Below are positions 32,387 to 43,798 of a stretch of DNA of 64,000 nucleotides, one piece after another. The stretch comes from Ctena decussata (lineage: Eukaryota; Mollusca; Bivalvia; Lucinida; Lucinidae), in the NCBI GenBank assembly GCA_963989385.1, contig OZ022499.1:47233757-47297756 (forward strand), given 5' to 3'. The first letter of the stretch is position 1; every line of letters starts with the position of its first letter. The notes beneath the pieces are model-generated. The model was not told where the DNA came from. It saw only the letters and a list, made by a program, of their open reading frames with translations, and did not search any database. Made by a program: the position numbers and the translations under genes.

Positions 32387-32795
32387 TTTACAACCAATCC
32401 ACTTCTAAATTCTGCAGATTTAGATATATTTTTACAATAAGAATGTTTTCAATGGGGCATTTAAAGTTAGATAGTCTATTTAGCTGAATGATATAGAAAT
32501 CTTTGGGCTGTCTTTCTTTTAAAAGCTTATAAAGTTGGAGCGCGTCTTTCTGTTTTGACTGTTCGTTTCGGAACCCCTCGGACTTTTTGCCTAAGAGTGG
32601 CATTTCATATTTCTGTAAAAAATGCTTAAACCCAAAACGAAGGAAGAATAGACAAAGATAAAAAATAAGATAAAAAAGATAATAATTATTAAGTTATATT
32701 TGGTGTTGTGTTTCGTTTATCAATTATGCCCATGTTTGATGTCGTATGTGGGGTCTTGCTATTGTTACCGTAAGTGCGGTACAAGGTTTTAGCCG
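32387..32795 (-). other. Probable 5' UTR of the LINE and flank
   Basis: Upstream of ORF1 on the minus strand. A 71-residue frame (32388-32603) has no domain. The LINE 5' boundary is not visible. Beyond about 32640 the sequence is AT-rich and leads to the right TIR of the host element. Confidence 0.45.
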
Positions 32796-32839
32796 GTGCG
32801 GTGCGGTGCGGTACAAGGTTTTAGTAATGGCGGCTTGAC

Positions 32840-34660
32840 CAGGGCCAGGGGTTCAGCATATTCTCCAATGGCTCATTGGATCTTTCTGCGAATTTCCTCT
32901 TCGGTTATATATGGTCCTTATACGAAATGTTCTGTAATCTTCGGCAGCATCTCATCTCAAAGGCTTGCGTTTTTTCTCTCTAACTCTGCTGTCAAGGTCC
33001 ACGATTCACAGGCACACAGAATATGGAAATGACAAGGGATCGAATAAGTTTTACCCTTGGGTCAAGGAGAGATGAGATGTTTTTATCTCTCCAAACTGGC
33101 TTCAGTTTTGTAAGAGCTGAAGTGGTTTGTGCAATGTATCTATATCTATACAGTATCACCCCCTTGCGGGGATTACGTGCAGGTGCGCGTCTGTGCGGTG
33201 TTAGTAGAAGAGTTATACAAATAAAAAGTTTCCATAAGAAATGTTAGTGAGAGTGAATAAAAGACGACAGGGTTAAAATGTTAAGAGTCAGAAAACAAAT
33301 TGACAGTGAAAGTTAAAAGATAAAAACAGCGCACTGGCATTTATGGCATTGGGTTTGCTGATTGTGCATATCTTTCTTCTTTGAAAGAACATCCTGTTTA
33401 GAGCCATCATCTGAGACAAATGCTCCAATGTATTTGAAGCATTTGACAGTACCCAGCTTCTGCCCTTTTACTTTCATCTCTCTTGATGTCATTGGCGCTG
33501 TTTGTCATCAGTTTAGTCTTCTCAGTACTGATCTCCATCTTATACCTTGTGCAGGTTTTGTCGAGACTTTCAACTAGGACTTCTAGTTCTGTTCTGCCTC
33601 AGCTAGAGCGTCTATGTCATCGGCAAACCGCAGATAGGTAATATTTCTGCCGCCTATGCTAACCTTTCCCTCATGTTCTCTTAGGGCATCAGACATGATC
33701 CGTTTGAGAAAAATGCTGAAGAGGGTGGGTGGCAGATGACATCATTGCCTTACTCTAACTATTGTTCTGAATCATTCTTTCGTGCTGCCATTCATCAAGA
33801 ATGGACTTGTAGCCATTTCGTAGTGCTGCTCAACGGTGCAAACTAGATTTGCACTGATATTGTACTTCTGCGTGGTGGCCTACAAGGCTGAATGCCATTC
33901 TCTGCCAGAGGCCTTTTTGAAATCAATGAAGACAAGTACAGTTTTGTTGATGTTGAAGATACTTTTCACACAGGATTCTAAGGTTGAAGATCTGTTCTGT
34001 GGTGCTCCTTCCTGCTCTGAATCCGGTTCACCCCAGGTTTAATCCTCTGGCCTTTCTTATTTCCGTTTTTATTATGTCCCAACTTCGAAGAAGTTGAAGA
34101 GACAAGTTGCTGTCGCCTTATCTGTTCCGTCAATTCGTCTGCTCGTCCTTAACGCCTGATGCAGCTACTGGGCTCTAGAACTATAGGGCAGAGAGTTTTG
34201 ATTTCATACATCTGGTATTTATGGCATTGGGTTGCTGATTGTGCATATCTTTCTTCTTTGAAAGAACATCCTGTTTAGAGCCATCATCTGAGACAAATGC
34301 TCCAATGTATTTGAAGCATTTGACAGTACCCAGCTTCTGCCCTTTTACTTTCATCTCTCTTGATGTCATTGGCGCTGTTTGTCATCAGTACAGTTTTGTT
34401 GATGTTAAAGATACTTTTCACACAGGATTCTAAGGTTGAAGATCTGTTCTGTGGTGCTCCTTCCTGCTCTGAATCCGGTTCACCCCAGGTTTAATCCTCT
34501 GGCCTTTCTTATTTCCGTTTTTATTATGCCCCAACTTCGAAGAAGTTGAAGAGACAAGTTGCTGTCGCCTTATCTGTTCCGTCAATTCGCCTGCTCATCC
34601 TTAACGCCTGATGTAGCTACTGGGCTCTAGAACTATAGGGCAGAGGGTTTTGATTTCATG
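32840..34660 (-). pseudogene. RTE-like LINE fragment with internal tandem duplication
   Basis: Minus-strand sequence encodes broken pieces of a non-LTR RT: an RFADDI-type catalytic segment near 33620-33640, EISTEKTKLM, KVKGQKLGTVKCFKYIGAFV (34239-34369 and again at 33362-33490), and a tail with WTLTAELE and AFEMRCCRRLQNI near 32900-33020. Frames are broken by stops and indels. A segment is duplicated in tandem: 33337-34196 resembles 34210-34650, with about 440 bp missing from the second copy. About 33140-33330 is an unrelated insert resembling 28172-28250. The endonuclease domain is absent. Confidence 0.75.
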
Positions 34661-35760
34661 CATGTTTGCATCACGAAAAACGAGCAGACGCACATTTTTT
34701 TCTATTCTGTCGAACTTAGTCTTGTACTTTTAGAATACCTCCTTTTTGTTAGTAATAAAACGAAATCTTCTTACCATGATATCTCAAAAAGCATTTAAGC
34801 TAGGATGTTGATATTTGCTATACATGTAGGAAGTGACATGTGCGAGAACTGATGAACTTTTGGCCAAACTGGGTAAAAAATGACCCAGTTATGTCCTTGT
34901 TTGAGTTTGGTATTTTTGAAACTTCTGCACTGCTTGCCTAAGAAGCTGATTTTTTAACATATTAGTAGTCCTTACTGTTTAAATATTTTGGTATAGGTCA
35001 GGTAACTCTGTGTTAAGCAATTGCGAAGTTATTTCCCTGACAATCATTACTGATGCAGCTACTAGGCACCAGAACCCTTGTGCCTAGGATTTCGAAATTC
35101 CTTATACCATTAGGTCATGAAAACTGAGAGGACCCATGTTGCTTTCGTCCGTCAGATTTGTACTTTTATAGTTATCTCCCCTTTCTTTAAATCAAAAGTC
35201 GCGTTACCATGATATCTCAAGAAATATTTAAGCCAGGATGATGATATTTAATATACAGTTTTTGGGTGAGATGTACAAGAACTGATTAATTTTGGGGCAA
35301 ATTCAGTTGAAAAATGCCCCCCAGTATCCAAATTTGCAATTGTTCCAACTTCTGAACCAGTTTACCCATGAAGCTATTTTGGTATACAAGTAGTCCTTGA
35401 TGTATAAAATATTTTGGCAAAGTTAGATAAATGTGTTCATGGAGTATTTTCCCTGATGGACACCTATGCAGATATTGGGCCAAGAACCACTGGCGGTAGA
35501 AGTTGAAATTTATATACACAATGTATTCTTAGGTCATGAAAAAAGTTCAAGCCTATTTTTTTTCAGCCGTTGTACTATAAGAGCTACCTCCCCTTTATCA
35601 AAATTGAAACGAAATCTTATTAGCACGATATCAATTATGTTTTGAGAAAGGATGTTAATATTTAGCTTTAATATGAGAAATGGAAGAATTTATTAACATC
35701 TGGGCAAATTTCGTTTGAAAATGATCGACAGAAGTCCCTTGTTTAAAAATGCTGTTATGA
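34614..35760 (+). repeat. Diverged repeat array, unit about 410-440 bp
   Basis: The landmark 'gatg(c/t)agctactgggc' recurs at about 34158, 34614, 35054 and (diverged) 35465. Other landmarks recur at the same spacing: 'taccatgatatctcaa(g/a)aa', 'tagtccttactgt', 'gttatttccctga'. The first occurrence is attached to the RTE-like fragment, so these may be tandem copies spreading from its 5' side. No coding potential. Confidence 0.65.
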
Positions 35761-36079
35761 AGAAACGATTTTAATAGAGCTGCAAAAGGAATATTTGCAT
35801 TTTGAGTTTATAAAGTATAGCACATTTTTGTGTAAAAACTCGGTAATGATTAAGAAATGCTGTTGCACATGATGGACATAGTTTCCATTAAAATGTTCAC
35901 AAGTGTGCAACTCGATTGTCAAATCAGATATGTAGGTCACTTGAATTATCCAGACACACAATGCTACCGCGATCGTGAGAACCATCAGCTAACAGTGAGG
36001 TCTCCAAATAATTTTGGAAGGAGTTTTAGAACAGGGATATTTTAGGGAAGCACATGACTACAACTTGGTACATATTTAT

Positions 36080-38245
36080 CAATCACAAAAGAAATTTCAT
36101 TAAAATCCCTTTCATTAACGAAGGTATTGACTTTATAGATTACCTAGTATATTTCAGGATAAATCTGTTACATCTTCCATACCTGATTATTTCCAAAATT
36201 CTGAACCACCTATTATTTGTTATAAGTATAACAAACCGATTAGAAGTATCATATTTAATTTCAATAAACTTGTGTCTGATCTTGACATCGATGTTAATAC
36301 TCCTGATTCATGAGATTGTAAAGATTCCAAATTTATTTACCCATCAGCAGGTCATGTTGTGACTGGAAATTTGAAGATCATCCCGAATTCTAGAATTCGT
36401 AACATTGTTTCTAAGGGTCCTAAGTAAAGATTCCCTTCCCATATCGATTTCAACAGATGCAGGGAAGAAATTGCATCTGCATTAAATGATTTTGGTAATC
36501 GTTGGTGTAAACGAGAGGGTGTTGAAAGTAACGCTTTAAAGAAATGGAAACTAAGTATCTTTAATATTGTGGATAAACGTATAAAGTTTTATTCACACAA
36601 TACTAATCTTTTACCTCCTAAGCCTAAATCTTCCTTTAGACATTTGAAGCAGGGTATCCAGGATTTTCATTGGAATTATGTTTTGGTTCCTGCTGACAAG
36701 GCCGCAAACAACATTGTTGTTGTTTGTCGGTTGCACTATATTAATACTTTGAAGCAGGAACTTAATGGCACCACGGCTTACGAAGAGACTTTTACAGATG
36801 AGAAGACTGTCGTTAATAGCCACTCAAATGATTTGCCTTATAAGTTTGCTGTAAACGTTAAGGAACGCCAAGACAAACTTCCTACGATGTATTGGTTACC
36901 TAAGCTTCACAAACAACCGTATAAAGCTAGATTCATCGCCAACTCTAGCTCTTGTACTACTACAGAATTATCTAAATTATTAACTTCTTGCCTCACTGCT
37001 GTGAAATCTCGTGTCATTTGGTACTATGAGACAGTGTATGAGAGGTCAGGGGAAAATATGTTTTGGTCTATAAAAAATTCTCGTGAGGTACTTAGTAAAC
37101 TTAAGTCAAGAGGGTTCCGTGCGACTAGTTTGTCCACTTATGATTTTTCTACTCTTTATACCACATTACCCCATAATTTAATAAAGGAAAAACTTGTTGA
37201 TTTGATTTGAGAGGGCCTTCAAAAAGTTCTCCAAAAATGAAGATACCCTTTATATTGCCTGTAACGATAAGAAAGCGTTTTTCACTTCTACTGACCGTAA
37301 AATATATAGAGGATATGAACGTTGGTCATGTCAGAATGTATGTGACGCCTTATCATATCTCTTAGATAATATTTACATCAGATTTGGTAATAAGTTATAC
37401 AGACAAATTGTTGGTATTCCGATGGGTACAAATTGTGCTCCTCTTGTTGCCGATTTGTTTTTATTTTGTTATGAAAGAGATTTCATGACTTCTCTTTCTG
37501 TTGATAATCAAGCTGATATCATTGAGGCATTTAACTCAACCTCTAGATATTTAGACGATCTTCTGAATATTGATAATCCTTATTTTGAAAGCATGGTCAA
37601 CCAAATTTACCCACCTGAACTTAAATTGAATAAAGCTAATACTTCAGATACCGAGGCCCCCTTTTTGGATTTACATCTATCTATTTCTAACGGTTTTGTA
37701 TCTTCTAAAATTTATGATAAACGTGATGACTTTGACTTTGATATAGTTAATTTTCCATTTTTGGATGGTGACGTTCCACGTCGTCCCTCTTATGGAGTGT
37801 ATATTTCTCAACTTATAAGATTTGCTAGAGTGTGTAGTCATGTAGAGGACTTTAATGCTCGTAATAAATGTTTAACTGCTAAACTTCTTCAACAGGGCTA
37901 TCGGTATCATAAGCTTAGAAAGGTTTTTCTAAATTCTATCGCAGACACCATGAATTGGTTTCAAAATTTGATGTCGGATTAAAATTTCTTTTACACCAAG
38001 GCCTATCGGAACCAGAATTTTATGGTGACTTAGTATACAAATTCAAAAAGATTATGGGTAGGACTGATTTTTCTGATCAATTCCGAAAAATAATAATACG
38101 TCACAAACGTATTGGCTATAATTTAAATGTTATGCGACAGTCTGCATGCTTAGTGATTAACCCAATCACGGTTGGAAACTTTGCTGCACTCTTTAATTGC
38201 ACACCGGGGAATCGGGCGTCAGACTCTATGATGGCCCCGACCTAA
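36080..38245 (+). pseudogene. Penelope-like element, degraded reverse transcriptase
   Basis: Broken plus-strand frames carry an RT of the Penelope-like type: VLVPADKAANNIVVV, the diagnostic MYWLPKLHKQPYKARFI (KLHK motif), FDFSTLYTTLPH, GIPMGTNCAPLVADLFLF, and the catalytic YLDD in SRYLDDLL (about 37545-37560), then FLDLHLSIS, LYDKRDDFDF-like sequence and YGVYISQLIRFARVC. Stops near 36312 and 36424 and frameshifts near 37208 and 37975 inactivate it. A conserved tail (HKRIGYNLNVMRQSACLVINP) ends at 38245. No GIY-YIG endonuclease motif is seen after it. Family placement rests on motifs; a related RT group is possible. Confidence 0.75.
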
Positions 38246-38858
38246 AGCTATATATTTTAGTTGGTTGGGACCGGAGCCTTTTTGTCTGTTGCTTGGTCCA
38301 CCGGGGCTCAACTGGTGACCTTCTTTTGCTTCAGATTTCCAGTGGGGTTGTTTGGCAGGCCAGGGATCTCCACCTGTCAGACGGCCCGTTGTATTTGTTG
38401 AGTCCTCGTCTTTGCTTCTTCATGGTGTTAAAATTTGATTTATGTGTTTACCGTGATGATTCATTGACGAGTTAGAGGGTTATCATGCGAACCGAACAAC
38501 CAACTAAATATTTTGTACCACTTAAGAAACTGAGGGTGAGGTTGGGCCTGTGAAATCGATTTAAGCCCCCCCAGTAATTCATTACTGACCGTTCCAAGGC
38601 GGTAGTTCTGTTGTGGTTCTCTGTTGCCTGTTTTTGGTGTCAGAGTTTCTGTGATGTTTTACCTTATGTATGTTCTTATTATTTTTGGTTCGGTTTGGGT
38701 TGCTGAGTGGCCACCTTTCGGGAACAAGCTGCTCACTCGGTTGGCCATATGTTCTCTGTATCTTGATTATTTGTAATCTTAGTTGTTTCCAACTATGGTT
38801 TGAGGGCTGGATTTGGATTTTGATTGTTTCAGTTCCTGATCTTTGCATATTTTTTACT
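38130..38858 (+). repeat. 3' end of the Penelope-like element, copy 1
   Basis: Last codons plus a roughly 610-bp 3' untranslated region ending in 'tttttactttta'. It matches 46253-46990 over its full length and 40804-41271 over its final 468 bp. All three share the same 3' end but start at different points, the signature of 5'-truncated target-primed copies. The apparent frames of 78-113 residues within it on either strand are chance. Confidence 0.85.
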
Positions 38859-39195
38859 TTTATGAGACATGGGCATTTTTGGACAACAACGAACATCCGA
38901 AATTGAGATATCTATTTTGGTGCAAACGAAGATAAGTTTATCAGGAAACTAGGGAAACAGGTACCCATCTGTGAATCTCTTAACAGTGAAAAGTGACATG
39001 ACCTTTATTTTTCACCGACATAGTTACCTTTCAAACCTATTTTATAGCAATCAGAAAAGGAATAATAACACAAAAATGACACCAAACGCCTCACAGCTAA
39101 TGTAGCGAGTAAGCGAACTTCTTTTTATTAAACAGATAATTACTCAGCTGACCTGACTGGAACTTAAAACAATATATAGCGCCCTCATTGGCCGA
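38859..39195. other. Non-coding gap
   Basis: AT-rich sequence, nothing recognised. Confidence 0.45.
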
Positions 39196-39310
39196 GTGAT
39201 AAAATGGTAAATCTCACCACCAGCTCGGGTCACATGTGGGACTAGGCAAGTTCTGTTAGTGGGTAGTCAGGAGCCTAATCTGCATTAAGATAAAAAAATC
39301 CCTGTGTTTT
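39196..39310 (+). repeat. Possible SINE-like fragment
   Basis: 'ccctcattggccgagtgata' resembles a tRNA 5' half with an A-box-like TGGCCGAGTG. It is followed by 'ctcgggtcacatgtggga', 'aggcaagttctg' and an A-rich end (about 39295). A clean B box is not visible, so the call is tentative. Confidence 0.35.
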
Positions 39311-39507
39311 TACCCTTTTAAATGTGTTTATCTGTAAAAATACTGGCCAAATGAGAAATCAGAAGTTGCCATTTTAGCCGCCGTTACTTTGAATTTCGCA
39401 TATTGTGTTTCGATCTGTGCTTCCTCGGACAAAGAACATGAGCAATCGGCTGTTTACTATGTTATAATATTTAAAAATGCAAATTCATCCACAAATTGGT
39501 CAAGAAA

Positions 39508-41420
39508 TTAAAGACAGTTAGTTATGAAATCATGTACTTGCAGAAATAAGCGTTCGTTATCAAAATTAGGAACGTCCGCGATTCCATGAAGTAGCTGATG
39601 TGTGTTTAAGTCATTTAAATTATGCGATAGGTACATGTTTCTTACATTGGAGTAGTTTGGACATCTAAAAAAGAAATGGTATGCGCTTTCGAATTCACCA
39701 CATGAGCATGAAGGACTAGGGACAATATTTTTTCTGTATAAATGTGAATTGAGAGCACTACATTCCATCCGTATTCGTGCGTGAAGTATCTGGCCATTCT
39801 GGAACCAGCGTTGAAGTATTTGGGTGGTGTATGTATGTCTCTATTTAAACGGTATTTAAAAGATGCCACAGATGGTGAGTTTTTAATATCTTCTGAAAGG
39901 TCATTCCAGGCGCGAATGTTGGAAGGGAAGTAAGAGTTATAGAAAAGATTTGTATAAGCGTGGATGTTACGAAGATTGTTAGAATTCCTGAGATTGTAAT
40001 TTGTAGCATTTTGTACAAGCGTGGGCACAATGCTTTGCAAGTATTCAGGTGTAAGGCCGTTGAGAATTTTGTAGAGAATTTCTTAATTTATGTTTGTTGC
40101 GTCTATTTTGCAAGGAGTCCCACCCAAGATCAGACAGGAGTTTTTTCCGTGCTACACAGTTTAGTGGCTCCTGTGATTATTCTCGCCGCTTCAATGTGTA
40201 TTGCTTCTAACTGTTTTTTACTATCGACTGTGACCATTGTCTCACACTGAGTCACTATACTCTAATACGGGCCTTATGAATGCAAAATACATTTTCTCAA
40301 GAGCACGTCTATTAAGTTTAAATTTAAGGGTACGTAGGAGATTAAGTCTAGTCCATGCAGCATCTGTAATATTTGTGATGTGGTTGGTCCAGTTACATGT
40401 ATCTGAGAAAGATAATTTAAAGAGTAACTACACCTCAGAAACTGGCTGAATCAGATCTCAAACCTTATCCCCAACATCAAAGGGAAAGATTGACAAAGAC
40501 ATCCCAACAAACAATAAATTACAAGGATAAGCCGAGTCAGCATCTCTTTCCCAAATAGGCTTAAACCTAAATGTTTGTAGGTTGACGTACATGTCAATGC
40601 TATGTTGTTCATAATAAGAGGACGATGGTTTACAGGATTGCGTTTCCTTGATATCAGCCTGGAAAATGTTTTGGAAGGATTAAAATCAACTAACCAGTTA
40701 CTAGCCCAATTGCTGATATGTCTCAAGTCATTGTTTAGTGTTACAGATGCAGTATTCGGATTATCAACAATAATATATAGGCTTGTATCGTAAGCAAAGA
40801 GTCTGTTGAGTCCCCGTCTTTGCTTCTTCATGGTGTTGAAATTTGATTTATGTGTTTACCGTGATGATTCATTGACGAGTTAGTGGGTTATCATGCGAAC
40901 CGAACAACCAACTAAATGTTTTGTACCACTTCAGAAACTGAGGGTGAGGTTGGGCCTGTAAAATCGATTTAAGCCCCCCAGTAATTCATTACTGACCGTT
41001 CCAAGGCGGTAGTTCTGTTGTGGTTCTCTGTTGCCTGTTTTTGGTGTCAGAGTTTCTGTGATGTTTTACCTTATGTATGTTCTTATTATTTTTGGTTCGG
41101 TTTGGGTTGCTGAGTGGCCACCTTTCGGGAACAAGCTGCTCACTCGGTTGGCCATATGTTCTCTGTATCTTGATTATTTGTAATCTTAGTTGTTTCCAAC
41201 TATGGTTTGAGGGCTGGATTTGGATTTTGATTGTTTCAGTTCCTGGTCTTTGCATACTTTTTACTTTTACAGAGGCATCAAGCTCATTAACAATGTCATT
41301 TATATATTCTATGAATAGCAGCGGATCGAAAATGGACCCTTTTTTGGACCAGTTTTTACAAATGTCCACTGAGATGCTTGTCCGTTTATTTTCCATTTCC
41401 GTGGAATATACTAGTTGACG
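39508..41420 (-). pseudogene. LINE relic split by a Penelope-like 3' fragment
   Basis: Minus-strand pieces in order: a GSIFDPLLFIEYINDIVNEL segment (41396 to about 41272), then after the insert LFAYDTSLYIIVDNP (catalytic FADD degraded to FAYD), DFNPSKT and the HLGL block (40831-40451). A frameshifted middle follows, then NLRNSNNLRNIHAY, FPSNIRAWNDLSEDI and the C-terminal Cys-rich CSCGEFESAYHFFFRC (39508-39768). The insert at 40804-41271 falls between the residues DASV and RLFA, on the opposite strand. Family: CR1/L2-like by motifs. The 5' half including endonuclease is absent. Confidence 0.8.
40804..41271 (+). mobile_element. 5'-truncated Penelope-like 3' end, copy 3
   Basis: Starts at 'tgttgagtc' and ends at 'tttttactttta', matching 38391-38858 at roughly 98% by eye. 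It interrupts the LINE RT exactly between two conserved motifs on the other strand, so it postdates that LINE. No clear target-site duplication is seen. Confidence 0.85.
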
Positions 41421-42455
41421 AGACCTTCACTCTCTTATTTATCATTTTGTTTTATTATTCCTGTTTTCGTTCTGACATTTTCATTTTCATTTTTACTTCA
41501 TCTTCATTTATCGGGTATTCAGTGAAAGTAAACATGGAAATTACAGCATACAAAGCAAAATACCCAATATCTCGTAGTATGAGAGTATGGAATACACAAG
41601 ATGTCACTTGTCAAAAGTTGACACTTTCTTAGCAATGACAGACGTTTTTTTTTTTAAATATCCAGATTTTTTTAAATCTGATATATACCTTGAATACAAG
41701 ACAAAGCAAACAGTGTTCTCATCATTAAAATCGATGAAGAAATAAAAAGTGAGGGTCAGGAAATTGATATATCTAAAAATCTATCTATCTCTTTATGAGA
41801 CGACTTGTCATATTTGACCTTAATGTTGTTTTGTGCTGTGCTAAATTTAGAATTTAGCATTCCCAATAAGAAAAAAGATATGCCGTTAAAACTATTTACA
41901 AGAGGCAAATCAGAGGCATGCTTAAACCATTGACCTATATAGGTCACTGCTTAAACACATACTGAGGCAATACACATCCTCGCTAGTCAGCGATTTTTCC
42001 GTTACTCACAATGCATTGGTACCGTTATAAATTTGCATTGAAATTGCGAAAATGCGCATATGTAGAATTCTAAATTTACTCTCAGTTTCACTTGGTTGGG
42101 ATGACCAAGAGAATCTAATGTGGTCCCATCCAGAAAGCACGGAGATACATGACCTCAAAGTTGACCTATTTTTAACAGCCCCTAACTTGACCTAACACCC
42201 CAAAAGAACCGCATTAGTCAAAATTTTAACAAAGATCTAATTTCTCAATATTTACTGTTGTTAATTTTCGCCAGATATATTTGGAAAGGACTGATTTAAT
42301 GATATTTAACAAATTTAAATTAGGGTACCCTTCAGAGGTCAGCAGACAAATATGGTCACTGTGGCATGCTCGCGAGAGAAATTTGTCGGATTCAGTGCGC
42401 TAAAATAAATACTCATTGAACATTGTTAATGAAATAAATATCAGATATGAAAGGT
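41421..42455. other. Non-coding gap
   Basis: AT-rich sequence without a recognisable gene. Short frames (84 and 63 residues) have no domain. Confidence 0.45.
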
Positions 42456-43012
42456 TAAGATAAGATAAGATAAGATAAGAAATTTTATTTTGAGACGGCA
42501 TGACATAAGGCAACAAGAAACATAAGCCCTTAAGGGCTTTTGACCGTCTATAACATAGTTAATCACAGTATTTGTTTAAATTCAAAGATAGTAGGACTGT
42601 AAAAACATATATACACACTGAAACAGTAAAATTTGCAGATTAATACAGCACAATACTACATAACAGATTATCATAAATATAAATCTTAAAAAGTCAAGAG
42701 CACTAAGAAGTTATAAGCACATACATCATTGAATTATCTGCATTCTTATACATTAAATAAAAGATATTTTATGAGTTTGTTTCTTATAATATGCCATTTA
42801 TTTAAGCATGGTTTGCATAGTGGTAGATAGAAGCTGTCTTAAACAAAATGGCGGACTATCGATTGCTTTCACTTCCGGCTGTGGTTGCTATGTTGTTGTT
42901 CTTGTTGGTATCTTCCTCCACTGTCTGGAGAACTTCACATATGTGAATGTATCTTATATGTTTACAAATGATATTGCACCCCACCATTTAATAAAGACTG
43001 ACTATTAATAAA

Positions 43013-43793
43013 CTACTGAAGAAGAATGTCATTCAAGTTACAAGTTCGTTTACGATGCAGAGCATAGCATAGTCCTCTGGATATTGATTCAACTTGGTGT
43101 AGGAAGTTATTCCTTTGGGTTTCATTCAATTTCAGATCTACAGCTGTACAATCCAAGATAAGTTCAACTAACAACTTGGGGTCTTTGCAAATTTCCTGTT
43201 GTATTGCAGATCCTAGGTATTCAGTTAGGAGACGACTAATCTTTCTAATAAACGGGTCACGGATCTCCGACAAAGACCGACACTTCAGCAGAAAATGTTC
43301 CTGATCCTCCGGGTCATCCCCACACAGCATACACGTTGGGTTGACACTATACTGGTTAAACTTAGCACGGTTTGACTGAAGTACGTATGTGCCAGTCATA
43401 AAGCCCTGCCTTTATGTCTGCTTTCTTAATTGCCATAAGATTGACGCCTGCGTTTTTCCAAACATAATGTACTTCACCAATTACGTAATTTTGAGTATTC
43501 AAAAATTTGAGAGAGGATTTCTCACTGGCCTCAAGCTTTATTATATCAGACCAATAGGTATTAATTTGATTGTCAACGATCTGCTTCCATGTTTCCTTAG
43601 AATATTCTGTACTTAAAAGGTCAAGTGTACTAGGCAAATTATACTGTGTCAAGATTGAATTGACATAGACAAACCAACTCTTGGATTTATTGTCTTTAAG
43701 TAAAATTTGACGCCCTGCAATATCCCTCTCAGTTGAGTTACTACGAATCACACTTCCCAACGTACCCAAGACTCGCTTGTGTAGATCCGCTAC
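43013..43793 (-). pseudogene. LINE C-terminal segment with CCHC-type motif
   Basis: Two overlapping minus frames (43769-43362, 43399-43013) form the end of the LINE ORF after one frameshift near 43380. It contains LHKRVLGTLGSVIRSN at the upstream edge and the zinc motif C-X2-C-X8-H-X4-C (CMLCGDDPEDQEHFLLKC). It joins the RT half at 44984 across the nested TIR element. Confidence 0.8.
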
Positions 43794-43798
43794 CAGGG

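Larger units (their letters stand above)
28035..32824. mobile_element. TIR element flanked by TA, hosting a LINE
   Basis: A 33-bp perfect inverted repeat, beginning ATTACTAAAACCTTGTACCG and running through three CCGCA units, lies at 28031-28063 and 32796-32828. If the TIR starts at CTAAAACC, both ends are flanked by TA. A shorter second copy (CTAAAACCTTGTACCGCAC) lies just inside the right end, near 32774-32792. No transposase is recognisable. The interior holds a PHD-finger fragment and an intact minus-strand LINE, which probably inserted secondarily and expanded the element. Confidence 0.55.

Noticed and set aside
38582..38906. Repeated 78-113 codon frames in both strands at 38.6, 41.0 and 46.8 kb as a conserved gene
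   Set aside because: They lie in the 3' untranslated region of the Penelope-like element, copied three times; similarity reflects recent copying, not selection.
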